Source of the DNA: Ignavibacteriales bacterium
GTDB lineage: Bacteria; Bacteroidota; Ignavibacteria; Ignavibacteriales; Melioribacteraceae
NCBI GenBank assembly: GCA_026390775.1
Contig: JAPLFF010000007.1
Coordinates: forward strand, 930,001 to 994,000
Length of the DNA: 64,000 nucleotides
Direction of reading: 5' to 3'
Positions 22,934-31,735 of this stretch are shown one piece after another; within the stretch, counting starts at the first letter, position 1, and every line of letters begins with the position of its first letter. Made by a program: the position numbers and the translations under genes. Under the pieces are notes generated by a model. The model saw only the letters and a list, made by a program, of their open reading frames with translations. It did no database searches and had not been told where the DNA came from.

Positions 22934-25732
22934 ATGACATCGAACGAAATACGACAGCAATTTTTAGATTTTTTCAAAAGCAAAGATCATAGGATTGTAC
23001 CGAGTGCGCCTGTTGTTCCGCATGGTGATCCAACTCTTCTTTTTACTAATGCGGGAATGAATCAATTTAAAGATGTATTTCTTGGAACCGGTTCGCGTGA
23101 ATATAAACGCGCTGCCGATACACAAAAATGCATCCGCGTTTCCGGAAAACATAATGATCTTGAAGAAGTTGGTCACGATACTTACCACCACACATTTTTT
23201 GAAATGCTTGGCAACTGGAGCTTTGGCGACCCCCCTTCAAAAGACGGAATCGGGGCAGGCTATTATAAAAAAGAAGCGATTGGCTGGGCGTGGGAATTAT
23301 TAACCGGAGTATGGAAACTTCCAAAAGAAAGAATTTGGGCTACTGTTTATCGGACGGATGATGAAACGTTAAAATTTTGGAAGAGTGAAACTGATATTAA
23401 TCCGAAACACATTTTAAAGTTTGATGAGAAAGATAATTTTTGGGAGATGGGTGAAGCCGGTCCGTGCGGTCCATGTTCTGAAATTCACATCAACTTAAGC
23501 GATGATTATGAAAATCCGAAATATGTAAATGCCGGATTACCGGAGTGCATTGAAATCTGGAATTTGGTTTTCATTCAATACAACCGCGATGAAAAAGGAA
23601 CACTTCATGAACTTCCGGCAAAACATGTTGATACCGGAATGGGATTTGAACGTGTCTGTGCGATTCTTCAGAAGAAAAATTCCAATTATGATACCGACGT
23701 TTTCACTCCAATTATAAAATCAGTTGAAAAACTTTCCGGTGTGAGTTATAAAAAAGAAGAAGATATGATTTCGATGCGCGTTATTGCAGATCATATCCGC
23801 ACTCTAACTTTTGCAATTGCAGATGGTTTAGAATACGGAATTCCAGATGCTTTACCTAGTAACGAAGGACGTGGATATGTATTACGCAGATTATTACGCC
23901 GTGCTGCTGTATATGCGGAAAAGATTAATTTGAATGAACCCTTCCTATTTAAGCTAGTTAATGTTGTCGTTCAAACTTTTGGTCATGTCTTTCCAGAAAT
24001 AAAAACGAATCAATCTAATATTGAAAAGATAATTAAAGCTGAAGAAGAAAGTTTCAATATAACACGCGATCGAGGAATTGAAGAGTATAATCAAGTTGCT
24101 TCTGGCTCATTGTGTAGAGCAATTTCAGAAAAAACTCCATACAATGCTTATGCAATATATGAATTTGAAAATATGGATTGGAGAATTATAATTGACAAGA
24201 AAGATGGTGTTAATGTTGAGAAAATATTTTTCAATAACATTAATCCGGAAACATTAAAAAAATATTGTTTAGATAATGTTGTTATTTCAGGCGATGACGT
24301 CTTTAAATTGAAAGATACTTATGGTTTTCCAGAAGACCTTACTAATATGATGGCACGCGAAAAAGGATTTTCAATTGACGAATCTCGCTTTACCGAATTG
24401 ATAGAGGAACAAAGAGAACGCGCAAGAAAATCAACGAAAGAAAAAATGAAAACATTAAAAATGCCTCTTTCTTGGGAAATTAAAACTATTGATTCAACGG
24501 AAAATAAAATAATTGTTCCAACCATCTTCACAGGATATGATGAACTTAGAACAGAAGCGGTTGTTGAAAATGTTTTTCCAGATGGAAACAATTTACTTGT
24601 TACATTGGATAAAACACCTTTCTATGTTTTCGGTGGCGGACAGGTTGAAGATAAAGGATATTTAATTGTTAACGATAGAAAATTTTACACAGCTGTAATG
24701 AAAAACGATAAAACGATTTATCACCTACTCATTAACGAAAAGAAAGATATTGTTCTAGAAAGTGGAACGAAAGTGATAGCCGAAGTTGATAAAAATAATC
24801 GCTGGGACATAATGCGCAATCATTCGGCAACACATTTTCTGCACAAAGCATTAAGACAAATTCTCGGTCAGCACGTACGACAGTCTGGTTCATATGTTGG
24901 TCCAGACGGCTTCCGCTTCGACTTCACTCATTTCGAAAAAATAAAAGAATCAAAACTTGAAGAGATTGAATTTTTAGTAAATGAAAAGTTGAGAGAAAAC
25001 TTACCTTTAATTCATCATCGCGACATACCTTTTGACGAAGCAATAAAAATGGGCGCGCTTATGTTCTTCGGTGATAAATACGGCGATAAAGTTAATGTAG
25101 TTCAGTTCGGCGACTTCACAATGGAATTCTGCGGCGGCACTCACGTAAAGAATAGTTCGCAAATTGGTTTGTTCAAGATAATAAGTGAATCCTCTATTGC
25201 AAGCGGTGTTAGAAGAATAGAAGCAGTAACAGGTGCGGGAGTTGAAAAATATATTAAGGAACAGCAATTGAGAATTGAGAATGGCGAATTGAGAATTAAT
25301 GAATTGCATGATGAAAAGAAAAAATTAGAGAAACAGCTCGCTGAGTTTCAGCTTAAAGAAAAGCTTGGCGGAATTAATTCGATTGTTTCTTCTCCAATTA
25401 ATGTGAACGGAATAAATTTATTTAAAGGAAAAGTCTCTGCATCTAATATGGATGAACTAAAATCTATGGGCGATGAACTCCGCGAAAAAATGAAAAGCGG
25501 TATTGGTGTGCTTATCTCTCAAATAGAAGATAAAGTAGGAATTGTTGCAGTTGTAAGCGATGATTTGATTAAGGAGAAAAAAATTCTTGCCGGAAATATT
25601 GTTAAAGAAGTCGCTAAAATTGTTGGCGGAAGCGGCGGCGGGCGTCCTCATCTTGCAACCGCCGGCGGAAAAGATGTTGAGAAAATTGATGATGCGCTAC
25701 AATCGTTAGAAGCAATCGTTAAAGGTTTTTAA
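22934..25732 (+). CDS. alaS: Alanyl-tRNA synthetase with an extra internal segment
   Basis: 932 residues. It charges tRNA-Ala with alanine and edits Ser/Gly mischarging. It starts TSNEIRQQFLDFFKSKDHRIVPSAPVVP with catalytic motifs LFTNAGMNQFKDVFLG, KHNDLEEVG and GRGYVLRRLLRRA. The editing domain has the zinc-binding HSATHFLHKAL and the MEFCGGTHV motif. The C-Ala domain ends GGSGGGRPHLATAGG. Between residues about 388 and 448 lies a segment with several aromatics (YEFENMDWRIIIDKKDG) roughly 50 residues longer than the usual link to ISGDDVFKLKDTYGFP. The coiled linker near residue 776 contains a repeat-derived stretch. The stop overlaps the convergent neighbour's stop. Confidence 0.96.
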   Translation: MTSNEIRQQFLDFFKSKDHRIVPSAPVVPHGDPTLLFTNAGMNQFKDVFLGTGSREYKRAADTQKCIRVSGKHNDLEEVGHDTYHHTFFEMLGNWSFGDPPSKDGIGAGYYKKEAIGWAWELLTGVWKLPKERIWATVYRTDDETLKFWKSETDINPKHILKFDEKDNFWEMGEAGPCGPCSEIHINLSDDYENPKYVNAGLPECIEIWNLVFIQYNRDEKGTLHELPAKHVDTGMGFERVCAILQKKNSNYDTDVFTPIIKSVEKLSGVSYKKEEDMISMRVIADHIRTLTFAIADGLEYGIPDALPSNEGRGYVLRRLLRRAAVYAEKINLNEPFLFKLVNVVVQTFGHVFPEIKTNQSNIEKIIKAEEESFNITRDRGIEEYNQVASGSLCRAISEKTPYNAYAIYEFENMDWRIIIDKKDGVNVEKIFFNNINPETLKKYCLDNVVISGDDVFKLKDTYGFPEDLTNMMAREKGFSIDESRFTELIEEQRERARKSTKEKMKTLKMPLSWEIKTIDSTENKIIVPTIFTGYDELRTEAVVENVFPDGNNLLVTLDKTPFYVFGGGQVEDKGYLIVNDRKFYTAVMKNDKTIYHLLINEKKDIVLESGTKVIAEVDKNNRWDIMRNHSATHFLHKALRQILGQHVRQSGSYVGPDGFRFDFTHFEKIKESKLEEIEFLVNEKLRENLPLIHHRDIPFDEAIKMGALMFFGDKYGDKVNVVQFGDFTMEFCGGTHVKNSSQIGLFKIISESSIASGVRRIEAVTGAGVEKYIKEQQLRIENGELRINELHDEKKKLEKQLAEFQLKEKLGGINSIVSSPINVNGINLFKGKVSASNMDELKSMGDELREKMKSGIGVLISQIEDKVGIVAVVSDDLIKEKKILAGNIVKEVAKIVGGSGGGRPHLATAGGKDVEKIDDALQSLEAIVKGF
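25265..25306 (+). repeat. In-frame GAATTGAGAAT-type repeat inside alaS
   Basis: The unit AATTGAGAAT occurs in three tandem versions (reading through GAATTGAGAAT, GGCGAATTGAGAATT) bounded by CAATT and AATTG. It is translated as RIENGELRINE in the flexible linker before the C-Ala domain. Repeats coding for similar RIENGEL peptides occur in many AT-rich genomes, so this may be an in-frame insertion of a short intergenic element. Confidence 0.4.
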
Positions 25733-26496
25733 GTCGGGAAAGTATGCCGCATAATGTTGGCATATCTATGGCTAAAATCAAAAGTCTCTTCCATGTTTTT
25801 TAGATGAACCGTATATGTTCTTTCGTTTGTCCGCACAATCTTATCTATACAATCCAGATTAATAATTGTAGCGCGGTGAATCTGCAAGAATAAATTCTTA
25901 GGTAAAATTTTTATCCAGTTTCTCAAAGATTTTCTTACAATAATTTTACAACCATCTTTTGTAATAATTTTGCTGTATTCTTTCATTGCAGTAACACAAA
26001 CCATCTCGGAAAATTTTACGAGTTTCAACTTGTTACCTATCTTAACGAGAACGTGATCATCATTTCCCGAACGTGAAGTAAATTCATCAAAAGTATCAAT
26101 CTCTTTGTCCAAATGGATCTTTACATTAGTAAACTTTTCAAATCTTTTTCGGACAGAGTTTAATAAACTTATTTCGAGTAAAGTTATAGGAATATAATCG
26201 TCGGCACCTAATTCCATTACTTCTCTTTGCTGTTCAAACGATGAATTGTTTGAAATAACGATCATAGGTAAGTTTGCTGTAGCTTCGTTATTGCAGATTT
26301 TTTTTATTAACTCTAAATCGTTCTTGCCGTTAGAGAAAAAGAAAAGAATTAAGTCTGGTAAATATCGCGAGGCGATTTCTAAACCATCTTTCTTATTGTG
26401 GGAGAAATAAATATCAAAATCAGTTTGTGGAAGAAGCAATTCAATTTGTTTTAGTTCTTCGCTAGCATTCTCGATTACCAAAATTCTTTTCAACAA
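25729..26496 (-). CDS. LytTR-family regulator with degenerate receiver domain
   Basis: 255 residues. Residues 1-120 have the fold pattern of a CheY receiver (ILVIENASEEL, LPDLILFFFSNG, MIVISNNSS, MELGADDYIPITLLE), but the phospho-acceptor Asp expected after DLIL is Phe (F52-F53), the acidic pair is reduced to Glu9-Asn10, and the conserved Lys after DDYI is replaced (PIT). Residues 145-255 form a LytTR DNA-binding domain: KLVKFSEMVCVTAMKEYSKIITKDG, FLQIHRATIINLDCI, HRYANI. It probably binds DNA without phosphorylation control. It is divergent from amtB across a 366-base gap, so it could regulate ammonium uptake (inference). Its TAA overlaps that of alaS. Confidence 0.85.
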   Translation of the reverse strand: MLKRILVIENASEELKQIELLLPQTDFDIYFSHNKKDGLEIASRYLPDLILFFFSNGKNDLELIKKICNNEATANLPMIVISNNSSFEQQREVMELGADDYIPITLLEISLLNSVRKRFEKFTNVKIHLDKEIDTFDEFTSRSGNDDHVLVKIGNKLKLVKFSEMVCVTAMKEYSKIITKDGCKIIVRKSLRNWIKILPKNLFLQIHRATIINLDCIDKIVRTNERTYTVHLKNMEETFDFSHRYANIMRHTFPT

Positions 26497-26862
26497 AACA
26501 CCAAGATTTAATATGAAAACTTAGAAAACAATTTCGAAAAATCCTTTATCAATATTATTTATTAAAAAATAAGTTTGCATTCTCAATTAAGCCATCTTGT
26601 CGCATTCGAAAATCAACTCGTCTGCGACAAAATTGCTGCGCTTGTTGAATATAATTATTCGCTCACAAAAATATTTCAAATTTTGCATACAACATTTTTA
26701 TTCGAAAAGATTAGTCAATCGTTCTTCAACTAATCAAGAAATAAATTATAAACGGAGAACGAAAATTTTTTTGTCTTATTACAACATCAGAACAGAAATT
26801 TCCTATTTAATTTTCAGAATTTCTGTCCAACAAAAACTAAATTAAAATAATTAGAGGTAATT
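26497..26862. promoter_or_regulatory. Divergent regulatory region between LytTR gene and amtB, with two inverted repeats
   Basis: This gene-free stretch holds TTGTCGCA/TGCGACAA arms (26597-26604, 26623-26630, 18-base loop) and ACAGAAATT/AATTTCTGT arms (26792-26800, 26818-26826, 17-base loop). The second lies 37 bases upstream of the amtB ATG and may fold in the leader mRNA or bind a protein. An 82-codon frame across the first half looks non-coding (Ser/Lys/Ile-rich, begins inside the first arm, no ribosome binding site). No known riboswitch was recognised. Confidence 0.45.
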
Positions 26863-28077
26863 ATGTTCGATACTGGAAGTACTGGATTTATGCTTGTCGC
26901 ATCAAGCTTAGTAATGCTTATGACACCGGGACTTGCATTTTTTTACGGCGGTCTAGTTGGAAGAAAAAATGTATTAGGAATAATGATTCAAAGTTTCGTC
27001 TCTTTAGTTTGGACAACCGTACTTTGGTTTGCGTTCGGGTACTCGCTTTGCTTCAGCGGCAGTGAAGGAGGAATCATTGGTAATCTTAACATGGCATTTT
27101 TATCGGGAACAAATCTGAATTCTATCTTCACCGGAAATAATCAAATTCCACTTTATGTATTTGTTGCTTATCAAATGATGTTCGCAATTATCACCCCCGC
27201 ATTGATAACCGGTGCATTTACAAACAGAGTTCGCTTCCCTGCCTACTTTTTGTTTTTAACTATCTGGTTAGTGGGCGTTTATTTCCCGTTAGTTCATATG
27301 ATTTGGGGCGGCGGTTTACTTGCTCAATGGGGCGTTCTTGATTTTGCAGGTGGGATTGTTGTTCATGCAAGTGCAGGAATGGCAGCGTTGGCATCAGTCT
27401 TCTATGTCGGTAAACGGAATGTTTTTGAGCGGGGTCCGCATAGCATTCCACTTGTTGCTCTAGGAACTGGTTTACTCTGGTTCGGTTGGTATGGATTCAA
27501 TGCCGGAAGCGAATTAAAAGTTGACACAATCACTGTCACAGCTTTTCTTAATACAGATGTTGCGGCATCATTCGCCGGAGTTACTTGGTTGTTCCTTGCG
27601 TGGATACTTGAAAAGAAACCTAAATTTATTGGCCTGTTAACAGGTTCTGTTGCGGGACTTGCAACTATTACTCCAGCAGCGGGATTTATTACTATTGGCA
27701 ATGCTGCAATTATTGGAATTGTTGCCGGAATAGTTTGCTACTTTGCCGTTGCATTAAAAAATAAACTCAAATGGGATGATGCGCTAGATGTTTGGGGAGT
27801 TCACGGAGTCGGCGGAACAATCGGTATTATTATGCTTGGTCTATTTGCTTCAAAAGCTGTAAATCCAATGGTTCATGTTGATGGATTATTTATTGGAGGT
27901 TCTGCTGAATTCTTTATGAAACAATTAATCTCAGTTATTGCAGTTGGCATTTATTGTTTCTTGTTCACTTATATAATGTTGAAGATAATCAATTATATAA
28001 CACCTGTAAAAGTAACAAGAGCTGAAGAAGAAGCCGGTTTGGATAGTTCACTGCACGGCGAGATTGCTTACGACTAA
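26863..28077 (+). CDS. amtB: Ammonium transporter
   Basis: 404 residues with about 11 membrane helices. It imports ammonium across the inner membrane as a trimer. Family motifs include TPGLAFFYGGLVGRKN in the first helix, the pore region DFAGGIVVHASAG (pore His) and DVWGVHGVGGTIGIIMLG (second pore His) and FGWYGFNAGSE. There is no clear signal peptide. AGAGGT lies 5 bases before the ATG. The usual glnK/PII partner gene is not adjacent, so control may rest with the divergent LytTR regulator or be encoded elsewhere. A strong terminator follows. Confidence 0.95.
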   Translation: MFDTGSTGFMLVASSLVMLMTPGLAFFYGGLVGRKNVLGIMIQSFVSLVWTTVLWFAFGYSLCFSGSEGGIIGNLNMAFLSGTNLNSIFTGNNQIPLYVFVAYQMMFAIITPALITGAFTNRVRFPAYFLFLTIWLVGVYFPLVHMIWGGGLLAQWGVLDFAGGIVVHASAGMAALASVFYVGKRNVFERGPHSIPLVALGTGLLWFGWYGFNAGSELKVDTITVTAFLNTDVAASFAGVTWLFLAWILEKKPKFIGLLTGSVAGLATITPAAGFITIGNAAIIGIVAGIVCYFAVALKNKLKWDDALDVWGVHGVGGTIGIIMLGLFASKAVNPMVHVDGLFIGGSAEFFMKQLISVIAVGIYCFLFTYIMLKIINYITPVKVTRAEEEAGLDSSLHGEIAYD

Positions 28078-28096
28078 GATTAAAAAAACATTTTAG

Positions 28097-28123
28097 GAAC
28101 TGCCCGGTAAAACGGGCAGTTTC
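28097..28123 (+). terminator. Rho-independent terminator after amtB
   Basis: AACTGCCCG (28098-28106) pairs with CGGGCAGTT (28113-28121) around GTAAAA, followed by TTCATTT. It separates two convergent genes. The T-tract is short. Confidence 0.8.
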
Positions 28124-28125
28124 AT

Positions 28126-28686
28126 TTAATGCTGCTTGTAACGATAACAATTTTCAATATGATCGTTCACCATTCCAACAGCTTGCATAAAAGCATAACA
28201 AATTGTAGAACCGACAAACTTGAATCCAAGTTTCTTCAAATCTTTGCTCATCGCATCTGATTCATTTGTCATAGCGGGAATCTCTTTGAGCGATTTCCAT
28301 TTATTTCTAATTGGTTTACGGTTTACAAATTGCCAAATGTATTTATCGAACGATCCAAATTCTTTCTGTATCTCAAGAAAACATTTTGCGGTTTGAATTG
28401 TTACTGCGATCTTTAATCTGCTACGTACAATTCCTTCGTTTTGTAAAAGTTGCTTAATTTTTTTTGAATCATATTTTGCAATTTTCTCCGCATCAAAATT
28501 ATTAAATGCTTTGCGGTAGTTTTCCCGTTTGCGGAGAATGGTAATCCAGCTTAATCCTGCTTGCGCTCCTTCGAGAATTAACATTTCAAAAAGTTTTCTA
28601 TCATCATGAACCGGTACCCCCCATTCTTCGTCATGATATTTTATATATAACGGATCATTTGTTGACCAGCCGCAACGTTGTTTCAT
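28126..28686 (-). CDS. tag: DNA-3-methyladenine glycosylase I
   Basis: 186 residues from the ATG at 28686, preferred over 28707 because AAAGGAAACGAG stands just before it. It excises 3-methyladenine from alkylated DNA. Family features are RCGWSTNDPLYIKYHDEEWGVP at the N-terminus, FEMLILEGAQAGLSWITILRKRENYR, NEGIVRSRLKI, and the C-terminal zinc ligands DHIENCYRY, which join the first Cys and His (CGW, YHDEEW). Helix-hairpin-helix base excision enzymes of this type are cytoplasmic. An Ada-type protein 7 kb away gives the strain a second alkylation-repair route. Confidence 0.95.
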   Translation of the reverse strand: MKQRCGWSTNDPLYIKYHDEEWGVPVHDDRKLFEMLILEGAQAGLSWITILRKRENYRKAFNNFDAEKIAKYDSKKIKQLLQNEGIVRSRLKIAVTIQTAKCFLEIQKEFGSFDKYIWQFVNRKPIRNKWKSLKEIPAMTNESDAMSKDLKKLGFKFVGSTICYAFMQAVGMVNDHIENCYRYKQH

Positions 28687-28726
28687 CTCGTTTCCTTTGT
28701 TTAACATTAGTTAAAAGTTATTTGTT

Positions 28727-28771
28727 ATCAGTTATCGGAGAAAAAATAATTATTAACAACCGATAACTGAT
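28727..28771. repeat. 12-bp inverted repeat between aldehyde dehydrogenase and tag
   Basis: ATCAGTTATCGG (28727-28738) pairs perfectly with CCGATAACTGAT (28760-28771) over a 21-base AT-rich loop. It follows the dehydrogenase stop on the minus strand but lacks a T-tract, so it is either an mRNA 3' hairpin or a copy of the intergenic word-repeat also seen near 22865. Confidence 0.45.
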
Positions 28772-28780
28772 CACCGATAG

Positions 28781-30145
28781 CTATTTAATCCAAACTGTTT
28801 TGATGTTTACAAATTCTTTTATTCCGTAATGAGAAAGTTCTCTTCCGTATCCTGAATTTTTAATTCCGCCGAATGGCAATCTCGGATCTGATTTTACCAT
28901 TCCGTTAATAAATACCGAACCGCTTTCTATTTTACTCGCTAACACTTTTGCTTTTGTAATATTTGAAGTCCATAATGAAGCACCAAGTCCGAACGGAGAA
29001 TCATTTGCAATTTTAATTGCATCATCTTCATCTTTTGCTTTTATTAAACTTGCAACGGGGCCGAATATTTCTTCATCATAAGCAGACATTCCTTTAGAGA
29101 GATTCGAAAGAATAGTCGGTTCATAATAAAATCCTTCTTTATTAATTCTTTTTCCTCCGCATAAAACAACAGCGCCCTTTGCAACAGATTGTTTAACTTG
29201 TTCGTCAAGTTCATTTAACAAATCTTCACGTGCAATCGGGCCAAGTTCGGTTTCTTTGTCCATCGGATCGCCGATTTTTACTTTACCCATTGCTTCAATA
29301 AATTTCTTTTCAAATTCATCATAAATTTTTTCTACAACAATAAATCTTTTTGCGGCAATACAACTTTGACCATTATTAATCAATCGTGCGGTTACTGCTG
29401 TTTTAACTGCTTCATCAATGTTAGCATCATTAAGAACAATAAACGGATCACTTCCGCCTAATTCTAAAACTGTTTTTTTTAATTTTGCACCGCACAATTG
29501 TGCAACTTGTTTACCTGCCGGTTCACTTCCGGTTAAAGTAACTGCTTTTACAAAAGGATGATCAATTACATCTTTAACCAGTGAAGAGCCGATAAGTAAA
29601 GTTTTAAATGTGTTTTTGGGAAAACCGGCTTCCAAGAAGATTTCTTCTATAGCAAGTGCGCTCATCGGAACATTTGATGCGTGTTTAAGCAAACAAACAT
29701 TTCCCACCATTAAAGTGGGTGTAGCAAAACGGAATACCTGCCAGAACGGAAAATTCCACGGCATAACAGCAAGCACTATTCCGAGAGGATCAAAGCGCAC
29801 ATAACTTTGTGAAGCATCAGTTTGAACAATTTCTTCACTAAGAATTTTTTCTGCATTATCAGAATAGTATTCACAAACCAAAGCGCACTTTTCAACTTCA
29901 GAAATAGCTTGAGTTATTGGTTTACCCATTTCAAGAGTTAATATTTTACCATAATATTCTTTTTTATCGCGAAGAATCTTAGCTGCGTTTTTCATGAGTT
30001 GCGACCTCAAGGTGAAATTTGTTCCTCTCCATTTGTGAAATGCGGTGTCCGAGCTCTCAATCATTTTAAGAACTTCTTCATTAGTATGTTCAATAAATGT
30101 CTTTTCGAGTTTACCGGTTGACGGGTTAATTGTTTGAATAGCCAT
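28781..30145 (-). CDS. NAD(P)-dependent aldehyde dehydrogenase (succinate-semialdehyde type)
   Basis: 454 residues from the ATG at 30145, which has CAGGA 9 bases upstream. The 30175 start would overlap the divergent promoter. The aldehyde dehydrogenase fold is clear: MPWNFPFWQVFR, LTGSEPAGKQVA, catalytic Glu in VLELGGSDPFIVL, catalytic Cys in NNGQSCIAAKRFIV, and EIFGPVASLI, with PFGGIKNSGYGRELSHYGIKEFVN at the end. This set of motifs is typical of succinate-semialdehyde dehydrogenases of the GabD/YneI (short) class. Without gabT or a related gene nearby the substrate is a family-level guess. Confidence 0.9.
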   Translation of the reverse strand: MAIQTINPSTGKLEKTFIEHTNEEVLKMIESSDTAFHKWRGTNFTLRSQLMKNAAKILRDKKEYYGKILTLEMGKPITQAISEVEKCALVCEYYSDNAEKILSEEIVQTDASQSYVRFDPLGIVLAVMPWNFPFWQVFRFATPTLMVGNVCLLKHASNVPMSALAIEEIFLEAGFPKNTFKTLLIGSSLVKDVIDHPFVKAVTLTGSEPAGKQVAQLCGAKLKKTVLELGGSDPFIVLNDANIDEAVKTAVTARLINNGQSCIAAKRFIVVEKIYDEFEKKFIEAMGKVKIGDPMDKETELGPIAREDLLNELDEQVKQSVAKGAVVLCGGKRINKEGFYYEPTILSNLSKGMSAYDEEIFGPVASLIKAKDEDDAIKIANDSPFGLGASLWTSNITKAKVLASKIESGSVFINGMVKSDPRLPFGGIKNSGYGRELSHYGIKEFVNIKTVWIK

Positions 30146-30269
30146 AATTTTATTCCTGCTTGTGTTAAATAACATCCTTAGAAAAGAATTTTTCGATAAA
30201 GAAAAAAAAATTTATTATGTTCCATCTGAAATTACTCAGAAATTCTTTCACAATAAATTATTGTTCTTT

Positions 30270-31610
30270 ATGAAAAAACCCAGTCCTAAAAATTTTGTTC
30301 TCGACACAAACGTAATCCTTCACGATCCTACTTGCATAAATCACTTCCAAGAAAATAATATAATCATTCCGCTTGTCGTGATAGAGGAGTTAGACCACTT
30401 CAAGCGCGGTAATCAAGTGATTAATTTGAATGCGCGCGAATTTGCCCGCACACTTGATTCAATCACCGGAAATGAAATTTTCAACGGCGGTGTATCTCTT
30501 GGAAAAGGAAAAGGCAAAGTACGAATCGTTATTACCCGCGGACTTGCGCAGGAAATCCATGATGTATTCCGCGAAGATAATGTTGACCACAGAGTTCTTA
30601 GTGCTGCTCTCGAAGCTAATAAATCCGGGAAAGAAAAAGAGCGGACGATTCTTGTAACGAAAGATGTAAATCTCCGCATGAAAGCAAAAGCACTTGGTAT
30701 TCCCGCAGAAGATTATACAACCGACTGGGTTACAAATGTAGAAGAGCTTTACAGCGGCAAAACTATTGTCGAGGATTTTGATGACGATATTTTACAGCGG
30801 CTTTATCAACCGCCGTTTGAAGTTCCCGCTAAACAAATCCTCAAGAAAATTAAAAATGAAGCTGTGCCGAATAAATTTTTTATAATGCGCAACTCAAGCC
30901 GTTCCATACTTTCCTGTCTTGATCAAGAGATGGAAAAATTTAAGCGCATTGATAAACAAGTTGCTTATGGAATTAAACCAAGAAATGCAGAACAAACTTT
31001 TGCTGTTGATGCACTTGTTAATTCCGATATCCCTCTTGTTTCAATGACGGGAAAAGCAGGGACCGGAAAAACTTTACTTGCACTTGCATGTGCGCTTCAA
31101 GTAAGAAAAAATTATAGGCAGATATATATTGCCCGTCCGGTGGTTCCTTTGAGTAATAAAGATATCGGTTACTTGCCCGGTGATGTAGAAAGCAAGCTGG
31201 CTCCTTACATGCAGCCGTTGTGGGATAATTTAAAAGTTATACAAGATCAATTTCCGGAAACCGACAAGAGTTATCAGCTTATTAACGCGCTGATAAAAGA
31301 TGAGAAACTTGTAATTGAACCTCTTAGTTACATCAGAGGAAGGAGTTTGCAAAGAATTTATTTTATTGTTGATGAAGCACAAAATCTTACTCCTCACGAA
31401 ATCAAAACAATTATTACACGCGCCGGTGAAGGTGCTAAAATTGTTTTAACTGGAGATATTTACCAGATAGATCACCCTTATCTTGATGCACAATCAAATG
31501 GTCTTTCTTATTTGATCGATCATTTCAAAGGACAAAAACTTTACGCACATGTTAATCTTGAGAAAGGAGAACGATCAGAATTAGCAGAACTTGCAAGCAA
31601 TCTCCTATAA
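30270..31610 (+). CDS. PIN-PhoH family ATPase/ribonuclease
   Basis: 446 residues from the ATG at 30270, which begins MKKPSPKNFVLDTNVILHDP, the canonical start of a PIN domain (acidic LDTN, then VVIEELDHFK and TKDVNLRMKA). The earlier frame from 30162 lacks a family match. The C-terminal half is a PhoH ATPase: Walker A TGKAGTGKTLLALA, LSNKDIGYLPGDVESKLAPYMQP, Walker B YFIVDEAQNLTPHEIKTI and TGDIYQIDHPYLD. Such PhoH2 proteins act as RNA helicase/ribonucleases, some as toxin modules. No antitoxin-like partner is seen, so a housekeeping RNA role is more likely. Cytoplasmic. Confidence 0.92.
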   Translation: MKKPSPKNFVLDTNVILHDPTCINHFQENNIIIPLVVIEELDHFKRGNQVINLNAREFARTLDSITGNEIFNGGVSLGKGKGKVRIVITRGLAQEIHDVFREDNVDHRVLSAALEANKSGKEKERTILVTKDVNLRMKAKALGIPAEDYTTDWVTNVEELYSGKTIVEDFDDDILQRLYQPPFEVPAKQILKKIKNEAVPNKFFIMRNSSRSILSCLDQEMEKFKRIDKQVAYGIKPRNAEQTFAVDALVNSDIPLVSMTGKAGTGKTLLALACALQVRKNYRQIYIARPVVPLSNKDIGYLPGDVESKLAPYMQPLWDNLKVIQDQFPETDKSYQLINALIKDEKLVIEPLSYIRGRSLQRIYFIVDEAQNLTPHEIKTIITRAGEGAKIVLTGDIYQIDHPYLDAQSNGLSYLIDHFKGQKLYAHVNLEKGERSELAELASNLL

Positions 31611-31623
31611 TTCCCTGCTGTAA

Positions 31624-31667
31624 GTTTGCTTCTTATAACACCTCTCGCTAAGTTTTCATAAGCAAAC
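31624..31667 (+). promoter_or_regulatory. Leader inverted repeat upstream of gatE
   Basis: GTTTGCTT (31624-31631) pairs with AAGCAAAC (31660-31667) across 28 bases, followed by an AT-rich run ATATATTTTTG. It may end the PhoH transcript or form a gatE leader hairpin. The long loop makes either tentative. Confidence 0.3.
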
Positions 31668-31735
31668 AATATATTTTTGTGTTTATGTTAAACTTTTTCA
31701 CTTCATTTATTCTCACCACGAAAACAAATTAGATC

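Noticed and set aside
26597-26845. 82-codon open frame upstream of amtB
   Set aside because: No ribosome binding site, composition typical of AT-rich non-coding sequence, and it begins inside an inverted-repeat arm. Treated as leader region.
30270-31610. PhoH2-type toxin of a toxin-antitoxin pair
   Set aside because: No small antitoxin-like gene precedes it. The upstream codons from 30162 lack any match and no coupling is seen.
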